A stretch of 64,000 nucleotides of DNA from Oleiagrimonas sp963821885 (GTDB taxonomy: Bacteria > Pseudomonadota > Gammaproteobacteria > Xanthomonadales > Rhodanobacteraceae), in NCBI GenBank assembly GCA_963821885.1, contig CAWGFN010000002.1, forward strand, positions 310,001 to 374,000, written 5' to 3'. Under the pieces are notes generated by a model, which was given only the letters and a program-made list of their open reading frames with translations, did no database searches and had not been told where the DNA came from. Below, piece after piece: positions 47,328 through 60,487 of the stretch (positions are counted from its first letter, which is position 1; each line of letters opens with the position of its first letter). Both the position numbers and the translations under genes were made by a program.

Positions 47328-48306
47328 TCAGTGCGCGGTCGCGTCGTGCGCGTCGTGCGTGGCGGCCGGCGTCGCGGACGCGTCCGGCGCGGCGGCGTTG
47401 CGTTGGGCGTCAAGCGCCATCATCTGGCTCATGCACATCTGGCCCGGATCCACGCAGCGATTGAGGATGCGGTCGTAAAGGTCGGGCATGGTGCCCGCGT
47501 ACCGGTGCACCGGCTCGTCGCGGCTGGGCTCGTCGAGGCGGTCGTACGCCGCGCGGTCGAGCGTCTGGCCGCTGGCGCGCGCCTTGGCCACCCAGCGCTC
47601 GAATCCGGCCTCGTCCAGGGCGTGGAAGCGGAAACGCATGTCGGTGAAGCCGTGGCCGCTGTAGTTGGCCGAGAAGCCGTCGTAGTCACCGGGCTTGTTG
47701 ATCACCGCGTTCAGCACCGTCTGCATGCCGGGCATGGTGTAGATCTGCCCGGCCAGGGCCGGCACGAAGAACGAGTCCATCATGTGGCTGGAGGTCAGCT
47801 TGAAATGGATCGGCCGGTTCACCGGCGCCGCCATGTCGTTGACCGTGGCAATGCCGTACTGCGGGTAGATGAACAGCCACTTCCAGCGCAGCGAGACCAC
47901 CTCGACCTCGAGCGGCTTGACGTGCGGATTGAGCGAGGTGCCATCGTCGATGCGCGACAACGGGCGGTACGGGTCGAGCTGGTGCGTGCCGATCCAGGTC
48001 ATCGCGCCCAGCGCCATGATGATCAGCAGCGGCGCCGCCCAGACCACCAGCTCGATGTAGCTGGAGTGGTCCCAGTCGGCGTCGTAGCGGCGCCTTGGTG
48101 TTGGACGCCCGGTAGCGCCAGGCGATCACGCCGATGGCGATCAGCACCGGCACGATGATCAGCGACATCAGCACCGCCGAGCCGATCATCAGGTCGCTCT
48201 GCTGGCGCGCCACGTCGCCGGAGGGGTCGAGCAGCACCGTGTGGCAGCCGCCGAGCCACAGCGTCAGCGGCAGCACCAACAGGCCGCGCAGTCTTTTCAG
48301 TACCAT
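47328..48306 (-). pseudogene. cyoA: Cytochrome bo3 ubiquinol oxidase subunit II, read as broken by a one-base insertion
   Basis: About 325 residues after correction. The N-terminus is a lipoprotein signal, MVLKRLRGLLVLPLTLWLGG followed by lipobox Cys, and the first frame runs through two helices to WRYRASNTKA. The second frame, from 48047 downward, encodes APLLIIMALGAMTWIGTHQL and the cupredoxin domain (VSLRWKWLFIYPQYGIATVN). There is no CuA Cys motif, as expected for a quinol oxidase. One extra base at 48087-48093 explains the break; its removal gives RYDADWDHSSYIELVVW. First gene of the cyo operon. Confidence 0.9.
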
Positions 48307-48515
48307 GGGGATGCTTCGGGGACGAGCATGGGGTCCCCTCATGATAGGTACTCGGATCGTTCTTGCCGATTGGACAATTTGTCCCATGTTCGTTCCGCGG
48401 CCGCCGTTGCATACTTGCAGGAAAGGCGCATCGGGCCCGGCGCATCGCCGCCGACCACGCCGGGCTTTGTCCCCCACGAAAGCCGCATACCCAGCAAACA
48501 CCCCACGGAATCGCC

Positions 48516-49877
48516 ATGTCAACCAGTCACGCCCCGTCCGCCGGTGACCCTTCCGCCACGGCCCCTGCCCAGGCCGCGCACGACGCGCACGCGCACGTCA
48601 CCCCCGGGGAGATCTCGATCGGCGTGGTGGTCGGGCGCATCTCCGAATTCTTCGACTTCTTCGTCTTCGGCCTGGCCTGCGTGCTGGTGTTCCCGAAGGT
48701 GTTCTTCCCCTTCGCCAGCCAGATCGACGGCATCTTCTATTCGTTCGCGATCTTCGCCCTGGCCTTCATCGGCCGGCCGATCGGCTCGCTGTTCTTCCTC
48801 TACCTGCAGCGCGAGCATGGCCGCGGCACCAAGCTGACCACCGCGCTGTTCCTGCTCGGCTCGACCACCGCCGGCATCGCCTTCCTGCCCGGCTACGATT
48901 CCTGGAACATCTGGGCCATCGTGGTGCTGGCCGTGCTGCGCTTCGGCCAGGGTTTCGCCATTGGCGGCAGCTGGGACGGCCTGGCCTCGCTGCTGGCGCT
49001 GAACGCGCCGCGCGGGCGTCGCGGCCGCTACGCGTCGATCCCGCAGCTGGGCGCGCCGATCGGTTTCATCCTGGTGGCCGGACTGTTCGCCTACCTGCTG
49101 ATGAACCTCTCGCAGGACGAGTTCTTCAACTGGGGCTGGCGCTATCCGTTCTTCGTCGCCTTCGCCATCAACGTGGTGGCGCTGTTCGCGCGCCTGCGCC
49201 TGGTGGTCACGCCCGAGTACGCGACCTCGCTCAAGCTGCGCGACCTGGAACCCTCGCCGGTCGGCGAGCTGGTCCGCTCGCAGGGCCGCGCCATCGCGCT
49301 GGGCGCCTTCGCGCCGCTGGCCAGCTACGCGCTGTTCCACCTGGTGACCATCTTCGCCCTGTCCTGGGCGCTGCTGTTCACCAGGCAGTCGGTGACCACC
49401 TTCCTGCTGGTGCAGGCGGTCGGCGCCGCGGTGGCGATTCCGTGCATGGTGCTGTCCGGGCGCATCGCCGACCGCTTCGGCCGGCGCATGACCCTGGCGG
49501 TGTTCGGCGTGCTGATCGCGATCTACAGCGGCTGGACGCCGGTGATGCTGGCCGGCGGCACCACCCAGGGCTTCGCCTTCATCATCCTCGGCTTCGCCCT
49601 GCTGGGTTTCTCCCACGCGCAGGCCGCGGGCGCGGTCAACTCCAGCTTCCGCACCTATTTCCGCTACACCGGCGCGCTGATCACCTCGGACCTGGGCTGG
49701 CTGATCGGCGCCGGCTTCGCGCCGCTGGTGGCGCTGGCGCTGTCGGTCTACCTGGGCGTGGGCTACGTCGGCCTGTACCTGCTGTCGGGCGCGATCGGCA
49801 CCCTCGGCGCGCTGTGGTTCAGCCGCGCGGGCGGACTGCCCAACGAGTGGCCGATGGAGGAGCAGGCGCAGGGTTGA
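48516..49877 (+). CDS. MFS transporter of the metabolite:H+ symporter (MHS) type
   Basis: A 453-residue transporter with about 12 helices. Typical MHS features are GRISEFFDFFVFGLACVLVF in helix 1, LAFIGRPIGSLFF, and the loop motif GRIADRFGRRMTLAVFG. A cytoplasmic His/Ala-rich leader precedes helix 1. MHS members carry organic acids, betaines or sugars; the substrate here is unknown. The ATG at 48516 is preceded by a weak SD. It diverges from cyoA across a 209-base gap and is followed, on the other strand, by the end of glmS. Confidence 0.85.
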   Translation: MSTSHAPSAGDPSATAPAQAAHDAHAHVTPGEISIGVVVGRISEFFDFFVFGLACVLVFPKVFFPFASQIDGIFYSFAIFALAFIGRPIGSLFFLYLQREHGRGTKLTTALFLLGSTTAGIAFLPGYDSWNIWAIVVLAVLRFGQGFAIGGSWDGLASLLALNAPRGRRGRYASIPQLGAPIGFILVAGLFAYLLMNLSQDEFFNWGWRYPFFVAFAINVVALFARLRLVVTPEYATSLKLRDLEPSPVGELVRSQGRAIALGAFAPLASYALFHLVTIFALSWALLFTRQSVTTFLLVQAVGAAVAIPCMVLSGRIADRFGRRMTLAVFGVLIAIYSGWTPVMLAGGTTQGFAFIILGFALLGFSHAQAAGAVNSSFRTYFRYTGALITSDLGWLIGAGFAPLVALALSVYLGVGYVGLYLLSGAIGTLGALWFSRAGGLPNEWPMEEQAQG

Positions 49878-49898
49878 CGCGCCCGCCTCTCGGTCGGC

Positions 49899-51728
<1,830 letters not shown>

Positions 51729-51833
51729 GTTGTTGCTTCCATGGTTCGGGAAGTGGCGGCAACGCTGCGGCTGTCGCGACTTCCGTGGTTACCACAGGAT
51801 TCGGCCGGACCATCGCTCCGCCCGAACCCGGCG

Positions 51834-53204
<1,371 letters not shown>

Positions 53205-53352
53205 GCAGGCTCCGCTTTTGGGGTGTGCTCGCCGGTGCCGCCCGCTCGGGTGGCGGCGCCGGGGGATCAGGTCGGCATCATAACCGACGCGGGCTTTCGC
53301 ACTTCTGTCGCCCATGTGGCGCGCCGCGGGCAGCGCCGGGGCGGACATGAAA

Positions 53353-53382
53353 GCGCCGGGCGCCCTCGGGGGCGTCCGGCGC
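53353..53382 (-). terminator. Hairpin terminator of ydcH-like gene
   Basis: GCGCCGGGCGCCC (53353-53365) pairs with GGGCGTCCGGCGC (53370-53382) over 12 of 13 positions. On the minus strand it is followed by TTTCATG. A second perfect palindrome, CGGTCGGCGC/GCGCCGACCG, abuts it at 53382-53401. Both lie just beyond the stop of the ydcH-like gene. Confidence 0.6.
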
Positions 53383-53426
53383 GGTCGGCGCGCGCCGACC
53401 GGGGCGCGCGCATGGAGGGTCTGGTG

Positions 53427-53654
53427 TCAGTGCAACGAGCGCCCTCGCGCTCCCCACATTCGCAACAGGCGGTCCTTGGCCTGCAGCTTCTCCTTCTTCA
53501 TGCTGGCCAGCGTCACGTCATCGATGGGCAGCACGCCCAGTTCCGCATCATGGACCTTGCTGTCCAGTTCCTGGTGGTGCCGATACAGACGGCGGAATTC
53601 CGTATCGGCTTTCATCAAGGCTTCCAGATCCTCGCGGGTTTGGTTTTCGAACAT
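53427..53654 (-). CDS. YdcH/DUF465 family small protein
   Basis: A 75-residue, highly charged, all-helical protein. The pattern EFRRLYRHHQELDSKVHDAE followed by LASMKKEKLQAKDRL matches the YdcH/DUF465 family. Function is not established. An AGGAGAAT-like SD (minus strand, about 53663-53668) precedes the ATG. It is monocistronic, with hairpins immediately after the stop. Confidence 0.85.
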   Translation of the reverse strand: MFENQTREDLEALMKADTEFRRLYRHHQELDSKVHDAELGVLPIDDVTLASMKKEKLQAKDRLLRMWGARGRSLH

Positions 53655-53967
53655 CGGATCATTCTCCTAATCGCGCAGAGGCGCTCCGCGGCCGCGCGGG
53701 CGGCGGAGACGCTGGTTGGAGAAGAGGCCTGCATGCCACATCGCCTCGTGCCCGGAGCGGGACGAGGTTCGGATGCGAAAGGGATTCATGCATGGCGGGC
53801 TTCGGTCGCAAATCCCGTAGGCGGGGGAAGGGCCTACGGGTATTTGACCCTACTCCTGAGCCAGGCCTTGTGCAAGCGTGCGCCGCAACATGGCGCGAAC
53901 GTAAAACTTACGTTAAATCATGCGCTTGCGAGCGGACCCGCCACCTTTCGGCGGGTCGCGCAGGCGT
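53655..53967. other. Intergenic region with hairpins upstream of ydcH-like gene
   Basis: About 313 bases with no gene. It contains the ydcH leader, a 9-bp hairpin CCCGTAGGC (53814-53822) / GCCTACGGG (53832-53840), a short AT-rich palindrome AACGTAA-AAC-TTACGTT (53898-53914), and the ompA-side hairpin at 53935. The structures are stronger than expected for a plain promoter gap; a small RNA is possible but not shown. Confidence 0.5.
53935..53957 (-). terminator. Hairpin downstream of OmpA-like gene
   Basis: GACCCGCC (53935-53942) pairs perfectly with GGCGGGTC (53950-53957) around a 7-base loop, 10 bases beyond the stop. There is no clear U-tract. Confidence 0.55.
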
Positions 53968-54930
53968 TCAGCGATCGCGCAGGATCACCACCACGCGGCG
54001 GTTCATGGCGCGGCCCGTGGCAGTGGCGTTGGAGGCCACCGGGTCGGCCTCGCCCATGCCCACCGTGCTCATGCGCGAGGCGTTCACGCCGGCCGCGATC
54101 AGCGCGTTGCGCACGGCCTGGGCGCGCTTCATGGACAGCGTCTTGTTGGCCGCCGCCGAACCCGTCGAGTCGGTGTAGCCCTCGATGCGGATCGGCTTGG
54201 ACGGCTGGCTGTTGACGAACTGGATCAGCTTGCCCAGGTGCTCGCGCGCCTCCGGCCGCAGGGACGACTGCCCCGGGGCGAAGGCATCGCCGGTCACCGT
54301 CATCTGCCGGCCCTGGCTGCCCTGGTGCGCGGTCATCCCTTCCAGGCGGGCACGCAGCGCCTTGGCCGCGGCCACCGCCAGGCTGGCCTGCTTGCGCGCC
54401 AGCGCCGCCGAGCGCGCCTGGGCCTGGGCCAGCTGCCTGGCCTTCTCGGCCTCGGCGCGGGCCTGTTCGGCGGCCTGCGAGTAGGCCTCGCCCTGCGCCT
54501 GCAGGCGACGGGTTTCCTCGGCCGCCAGCTGGTTCTGCAGCCGCTCGCGTTCCAGCGCCTGGCGCGTGGCCGCGGCGTCGCGACGGCTGGCTTGCAACAG
54601 GATGGTGTCGTGCTCGCGCTGCAGCGCGTCCAGCTGCGCCTGGGCCTGCTCGAGCTGGGCCGAGGCCTTGGCCTGGTCGACGCTGCGCTCGGCCAGGTAC
54701 AGGGCATGCGGCCGCTCGCTGGACCCGGCATTCTGCAGCCGCTGCACCGCGATGCGGGCCAGCGAACGCTCGGCCTGGGCGTAGCCGTTGAGATGAGTGT
54801 TGGCGTCGAGCTGGTTGAGACTGGTGGTCAGGCGCTGCACGTCCAGGTCGTCCTTGCCGGACGCCAGGCTCGGCGCGCACAGCACGAGCGCGGTGATCAT
54901 CAGGAAGATGCGCATCATCGGCCGGGTCAT
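53968..54930 (-). CDS. OmpA-family peptidoglycan-associated protein
   Basis: A 320-residue exported protein with a signal peptide (residues 1-24, ending SLASG). Residues about 30-205 form a long helical, Ala/Gln/Glu-rich coiled region. Residues 210-320 are an OmpA C-terminal domain that binds diaminopimelate: LRPEAREHLGKLIQFVN, then IRIEGYTDSTGSAA and RAQAVRNALIAAGVNASRMS. The ATG overlaps the stop of the upstream lipoprotein gene by one base (TGATG). The pair probably acts together at the outer membrane/peptidoglycan interface. Confidence 0.9.
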   Translation of the reverse strand: MTRPMMRIFLMITALVLCAPSLASGKDDLDVQRLTTSLNQLDANTHLNGYAQAERSLARIAVQRLQNAGSSERPHALYLAERSVDQAKASAQLEQAQAQLDALQREHDTILLQASRRDAAATRQALERERLQNQLAAEETRRLQAQGEAYSQAAEQARAEAEKARQLAQAQARSAALARKQASLAVAAAKALRARLEGMTAHQGSQGRQMTVTGDAFAPGQSSLRPEAREHLGKLIQFVNSQPSKPIRIEGYTDSTGSAAANKTLSMKRAQAVRNALIAAGVNASRMSTVGMGEADPVASNATATGRAMNRRVVVILRDR

Positions 54931-55448
54931 CACTGGCCCTCCTGCGCGGTCGATGCCGGCGCCGGGGCGCTGGTCGATGAAGCGGGCGTGGGCAGGGTCA
55001 TCTGCGGCAGTTCCTGTACCGACGAGGCGGCGGGCGCCGGGGTGGCGGCCGACGCGGGCGGGCTTTCGAGCAGGTCGTGGCGCAGGCGCTTGTTCTCGCG
55101 GCCCTGCGCATCGATGCGGCTGCGCAAGGTGGCCAGGCGCGCCTTGGTCAGGGCCAGCTGGCTGTCGGCCAGCGACTCCTGCGCCAGATCGGCGGCCAGC
55201 GCGTTCTTGCCGGCGCTGATGGCCTGGCGGGCCTGCCCCAGCTTGCCGCGGGCGAACTCCAGATCCACCGGGTCGGCATCGGCCGCGCCGGCCTGCTCGG
55301 CGGCCTTCACGCTGGCCTGCGCGCGGCTCATGGCATCGGTGGGCGGGGGTATACTCGCGCACGCGGCAACCAGCGCGACGACGGCTGCCAGGGGCAACCA
55401 CGACAATGCGCGGAACGGAATGCGGGAATATGCAGGCTTCCGAAGCAT
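54930..55448 (-). CDS. DUF4398-like lipoprotein
   Basis: A 172-residue lipoprotein. The N-terminus has a hydrophobic stretch (LPLAAVVALVAACAS) with a lipobox ending VAAC. The body is helical, PTDAMSRAQASVKAAEQAG then LEFARGKLGQARQAI, resembling DUF4398. The last 45 residues are Pro/Ala-rich. The ATG at 55448 is preferred over upstream starts because it lies just before the signal. It is the first gene of a pair with the OmpA-like protein and diverges from pilU. Confidence 0.8.
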   Translation of the reverse strand: MLRKPAYSRIPFRALSWLPLAAVVALVAACASIPPPTDAMSRAQASVKAAEQAGAADADPVDLEFARGKLGQARQAISAGKNALAADLAQESLADSQLALTKARLATLRSRIDAQGRENKRLRHDLLESPPASAATPAPAASSVQELPQMTLPTPASSTSAPAPASTAQEGQ

Positions 55449-55534
55449 GAAAACGTGACCTTTGCGGCTGTTTGCGCGTATGGTGAACCCGCACAATCTA
55501 TCATCATCCACAACGCAAGCCATACGGTCGCCCA

Positions 55535-56644
55535 ATGGACATCGGTTACTTTCTCAAGCTGATGGTCGACAAGGGGGCGTCGGACATGTTTCTGACGACG
55601 GGCGCCCCGGTCAACATCAAGGTCGAGGGCAAGCTCTACCCCCTCGGCAACACCGGCCTGCCCAACGGCATGGTCAAGAAAATCGCCTATTCGCTGATGG
55701 ACGAGGGCCAGGTGCCCCAGTTCGAGCGCGATCTGGAACTGAACATGGCGCTGGCGGTCAAGGACGCCGGCCGCTTCCGCATCAACGTGTTCAAGCAGCG
55801 CGGCGAAGTGGGCATGGTCATCCGCGCCATCAAGAGCGACATCCCCGACATCGCGCAGCTGCACCTGCCTGAGCTTTTCAAGGAGCTCATCATGGAGCCG
55901 CGCGGCCTGATCCTGGTGGTCGGCGCCACCGGCTCGGGCAAGTCGACCACGCTGGCGGCGATGATCGACCACCGCAACAACAACCGGCCGGGCCACATCC
56001 TCACCATCGAGGATCCGATCGAGTTCCTGCACCGGCACAAGAAGTCGATCGTCAACCAGCGCGAAGTCGGCCTGGACACCCACAGCTACCACGAGGCCCT
56101 GCGCAACGCGATGCGCGAGGCGCCGGACGTGATCCTGATCGGCGAGATCCGCGACACCGACACCATGGAGGCGGCGATCTCGTTCTCCGAGACCGGCCAC
56201 CTGTGCCTGGCCACGCTGCATTCCAACAATGCCGACCAGACCCTGGAGCGCATCCTCAACTTCTTCCCCGAATCGGCGCACAAGAACATCCTGATGAACC
56301 TGGCCCTGAACCTGAAGGCCGTCATCAGCCAGCGTCTGGTGGTGGGCAAGGACGGGCGCCGCGTGCCGGCGGTCGAGGTGCTGCTGAACACGCCGCTGAT
56401 CCGCGACATGATCCGCCGCGGCCAGATCCACGAGGTCAAGGAGGCCATGGACCGCAGCCTGCAGGACGGCATGCGCACCTTCGACCAGTCGCTGTACCAG
56501 CTGTACAAGGAAGGCCGCATCGAGCTGGAGGAGGCGCTGTCCAAGGCCGACTCGCGCGATGGCCTGGCGCTCAAGGTGCGCCTGGCCGAGAGCGGCGGAC
56601 AGGGCGCCGAGCTGAACGAATCGGACCCCTACGGCGCGTTCTGA
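55535..56644 (+). CDS. pilU: Type IV pilus retraction ATPase PilU
   Basis: A 369-residue hexameric ATPase that works with PilT in pilus retraction and twitching motility. Walker A is GATGSGKST at 130-138; the Asp box LTIEDPIEFLHRHKKSIVNQ, and the His box region SETGHLCLATLHSNNADQTL follow. The N-terminus MDIGYFLKLMVDKGASDMFL and length favour PilU over PilT. pilT is usually adjacent in related genomes but is not present here. It shares a short divergent gap with the DUF4398-like gene. Confidence 0.92.
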   Translation: MDIGYFLKLMVDKGASDMFLTTGAPVNIKVEGKLYPLGNTGLPNGMVKKIAYSLMDEGQVPQFERDLELNMALAVKDAGRFRINVFKQRGEVGMVIRAIKSDIPDIAQLHLPELFKELIMEPRGLILVVGATGSGKSTTLAAMIDHRNNNRPGHILTIEDPIEFLHRHKKSIVNQREVGLDTHSYHEALRNAMREAPDVILIGEIRDTDTMEAAISFSETGHLCLATLHSNNADQTLERILNFFPESAHKNILMNLALNLKAVISQRLVVGKDGRRVPAVEVLLNTPLIRDMIRRGQIHEVKEAMDRSLQDGMRTFDQSLYQLYKEGRIELEEALSKADSRDGLALKVRLAESGGQGAELNESDPYGAF

Positions 56645-56681
56645 AGATGTCCGGATGGCCCCTGGATCCGCCTTCGCGGAT

Positions 56682-57341
56682 TCAGGGCGCGTCCGGCTGG
56701 GCTTCCGGCGAGGCGGCCTGGAACGCCGGCAGCTGGCGGCAGGTCGCGTCGATGCGCTCGATGGTCGGATACGCGTCCAGCGAGACGCCCCAGCGCCGCG
56801 CGTTGTAGACCTGCGGCACCAGGCAGATGTCGACCAGGCCCGGACTGTCGCCCATCGCATAGGCGCCGGTGTTGGGGCTTTCGGCCAGCATGGCCTCGAT
56901 CGCTTCGAAGCCGGTGGCGATCCAGTGCCGTGACCAGTTCTCCCGTTCCACCTGCGGCATGGCGCATTCACGCTCCAGGTACTGCAGCACGCGCAGGTTG
57001 CCCAGCGGATGGACGTCGCAGGCCAGGTACAGCGACAGCGCACGCGCATAGGCGCGGTCGCGCGGGATGGCCGGCAACAGCATGGGGCCGTCGGGCCAGA
57101 TCTCGTCGAGGTATTCGATGATGGCCAGCGACTGGGTCAGCACGCGCTTGCCGTGCAGGAGGGTCGGCACCAGCTGCTGCGGATTGAGACCGCGATAGTC
57201 GTCCGCGTGCTGCTGGCCGCCGTCGCGCACCAGATGCACCGGCCGATTGTCATAGGCCAGGCCCTTCAGCTCCAGCGCGATGCGCACCCGATAGGCTGCG
57301 CTGGAGCGCCAATAGCCGTACAGGGTCAGGTCATTGTTCAT
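56682..57341 (-). CDS. maiA: Maleylacetoacetate isomerase (zeta-class GST)
   Basis: A 219-residue glutathione transferase of the zeta class, which isomerises maleylacetoacetate to fumarylacetoacetate in tyrosine breakdown. The zeta signature SSAAYRVRIALELKGL is at residues 13-28, with NPQQLVPTLLHG and TQSLAIIEYLDE typical of the thioredoxin domain. No hmgA or fahA is in the window, so it stands apart from the rest of the pathway. It converges with pilU and diverges from pgk. Confidence 0.92.
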   Translation of the reverse strand: MNNDLTLYGYWRSSAAYRVRIALELKGLAYDNRPVHLVRDGGQQHADDYRGLNPQQLVPTLLHGKRVLTQSLAIIEYLDEIWPDGPMLLPAIPRDRAYARALSLYLACDVHPLGNLRVLQYLERECAMPQVERENWSRHWIATGFEAIEAMLAESPNTGAYAMGDSPGLVDICLVPQVYNARRWGVSLDAYPTIERIDATCRQLPAFQAASPEAQPDAP

Positions 57342-57507
57342 GCATTCGCCCCTACTGCGGCCCGGCTAGCCGGTTCCATGCCGATTCTACGCACCCGTCC
57401 GCGTTCTTGTCTCCCCTTCGGCGGCGCGTTTGCATCCGGTGGCGCGGGGCAACGAAAATACCCCGCCGGTTCGCACCGACCGGGTTCACGACCGCCGAGG
57501 AGCCTCC

Positions 57508-58686
57508 GTGTCCATCCTACGCATGAGCGATATCGACCTGCACGGCAAGCGCGTGCTGATCCGCGAAGACCTGAACGTGCCCCTGCACGAAGGCCGCATC
57601 ACCTCCAGCCAGCGCCTGGAAGCCGCCCTGCCGACGCTGCGCGCGGCGCGTGACGCCGGCGCCCGGGTCATGGTGCTCTCGCACCTGGGTCGTCCCACCG
57701 AGGGCGTCTTCGACGCGGCCGCCTCGCTGGCGCCGGTGGCCGAATGGCTGGGCCAGGCACTGGGCTCGCCGGTGCGCCTGGCACGCGAGTACCTGGACGG
57801 CGTCGATGTCGCCGAGGGCGAAATCGTGTTGCTGGAAAATTGCCGCATGAACGTCGGCGAGAAGGCCGACGACGCATCGCTGGCGCGCCAGTACGCGGCC
57901 CTGTGCGACGTGTTCGTGATGGACGCCTTCGGCACCGCCCATCGCGCCCAGGCCTCGACCCACGGCGTGATCCGCTTCGCGCCGGTCGCGGTGGCCGGAC
58001 CGCTGCTTTCGGCCGAGCTCGACGCCCTCGGCCGCGCGCTGGACGATCCGAAACGGCCGCTGCTGGCCATCGTCGCCGGCTCCAAGGTGTCGACCAAGCT
58101 GACCCTGCTGGAGAACCTGGTCGACCGCGTGGACCAGCTGATCGTCGGCGGCGGCATCGCCAACACCTTCATTGCCGCGGCCGGACATGGCGTGGGCACC
58201 TCGCTGGTCGAGGCCGACCTGGTCGAGACCGCGCGCCACATCATGGCGCGAGCCCGCGAGCGCGGCGCCGAGGTGCCGATCCCGACCGACGTGGTGGTCG
58301 CGCGGGAATTCTCCGCCAGCGCCACCGCCACGGTGAAATCGGTGGATCGCGTGGGCGACAACGAGATGATCCTGGATATCGGCCCGGAAACCGCCAAGGC
58401 CTACGCCGAGCGCATCGCCGCGGCCGGCACCGTGGTGTGGAACGGCCCGGTGGGCGTGTTCGAGTTCGACGCCTTCGGCCACGGCACCGAGGTCCTGGCG
58501 CACGCCATCGCCGACTCGGACGCCTTCTCCATCGCCGGCGGCGGCGACACCCTGGCGGCGGTGGACAAGTACGGCATCGCCGACGGCGTGTCCTACATCT
58601 CCACCGGCGGCGGCGCGTTCCTGGAATTCCTCGAGGGCAAGGAGCTGCCGGCCGTGGCTGCCCTCAAGGCACGAGCCGACGGCTGA
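57508..58686 (+). CDS. pgk: Phosphoglycerate kinase
   Basis: Catalyses 1,3-bisphosphoglycerate + ADP to 3-phosphoglycerate + ATP in glycolysis. The 392-residue protein has RVLIREDLNVPLHEGRITS, VLSHLGRPTEGVFD and, near the end, SIAGGGDTLAAVDKYGI. I choose the GTG at 57508 over the ATG at 57523: an SD, GAGGAG (57496-57501), is 6 bases upstream of the GTG, and Xanthomonas-type Pgk begins with a short MSIxxM leader. The stop overlaps the next ATG by one base (TGATG). Confidence 0.95.
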   Translation: MSILRMSDIDLHGKRVLIREDLNVPLHEGRITSSQRLEAALPTLRAARDAGARVMVLSHLGRPTEGVFDAAASLAPVAEWLGQALGSPVRLAREYLDGVDVAEGEIVLLENCRMNVGEKADDASLARQYAALCDVFVMDAFGTAHRAQASTHGVIRFAPVAVAGPLLSAELDALGRALDDPKRPLLAIVAGSKVSTKLTLLENLVDRVDQLIVGGGIANTFIAAAGHGVGTSLVEADLVETARHIMARARERGAEVPIPTDVVVAREFSASATATVKSVDRVGDNEMILDIGPETAKAYAERIAAAGTVVWNGPVGVFEFDAFGHGTEVLAHAIADSDAFSIAGGGDTLAAVDKYGIADGVSYISTGGGAFLEFLEGKELPAVAALKARADG

Positions 58687-59330
58687 TGCTCTGGCTGTTC
58701 GACCTCGACGGCACGCTGATCGATTCGGCGCGCGGCATCACCCGCAGCATCGAGCACGCACTGGCCGCCGAAGACGTGCCGACCCCGCCGCATGAGCAGC
58801 TGCGCGGCTGGATCGGCCCACCGCTGTGGCACAGCTTCGCCGGCCTGTTCGGCGACGATGCTCCACGTATCCAGCGCGCCATCGACCGCTATCGCGAGCG
58901 TTTCGTGGATGTCGGCTGGCGCGAGCACGAGGTCTATCCAGGCATCGAGGACACCCTGGACCGGTTGATCACCGACGGCGCGCGCTGCGCGGTGGTCACT
59001 TCCAAGCCGCAGGAGCAGGCCGAACGCATCCTCGCCAGCCAGCCCCTCGGCACGCGCTTCGAGCGCATCTACGGCCCCGCCCCCGACGACCACCGCCACA
59101 CCAAGGCCGACCTGATCGCCAGGGCGCTGCGCGATCTGGACGGCGCGCCGGCCGACACCACCATGGTCGGCGACAGGCGCTACGACATCGAGGGCGCGCT
59201 CGCCAACGGCGTGCGCGGCATCGGCGTGCTGTGGGGCTTCGGTGGCGATGCCGAGCTGCGCGCCGCCGGCGCGTCCGCGCTGGTCCACGCGCCCGCCGAA
59301 CTGGCCACGCCCGGAATGCGCGGAACCTGA
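58686..59330 (+). CDS. HAD-family phosphatase, phosphoglycolate phosphatase-like
   Basis: A 214-residue HAD hydrolase. The nucleophile motif is LFDLDGTLIDSARGI at the N-terminus, motif II is VVTSKPQ, and motif III/IV is TTMVGDRRYDIEGALANGV. It is close to Gph-type phosphoglycolate phosphatases, but substrate is not fixed. It overlaps pgk by one base and likely shares its transcript, so a role near glycolysis or sugar-phosphate balance is plausible. Confidence 0.88.
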   Translation: MLWLFDLDGTLIDSARGITRSIEHALAAEDVPTPPHEQLRGWIGPPLWHSFAGLFGDDAPRIQRAIDRYRERFVDVGWREHEVYPGIEDTLDRLITDGARCAVVTSKPQEQAERILASQPLGTRFERIYGPAPDDHRHTKADLIARALRDLDGAPADTTMVGDRRYDIEGALANGVRGIGVLWGFGGDAELRAAGASALVHAPAELATPGMRGT

Positions 59331-59425
59331 GGCCGGTGCAGGAAAACGACAGCCAATTGCGGCACTATGGCGAGAGCTGCGTGCGCACTGCGCCGCCCAT
59401 GGAAGCATCCATTCGTCGAGGCCAC

Positions 59426-60483
<1,058 letters not shown>

Positions 60484-60487
<4 letters not shown>

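Noticed and set aside
48371..48385. Palindrome GGACA-ATT-TGTCC as an oxygen-regulator site for cyo
   Set aside because: Only 5-bp arms and no match to the FNR or ArcA consensus; too weak to call.
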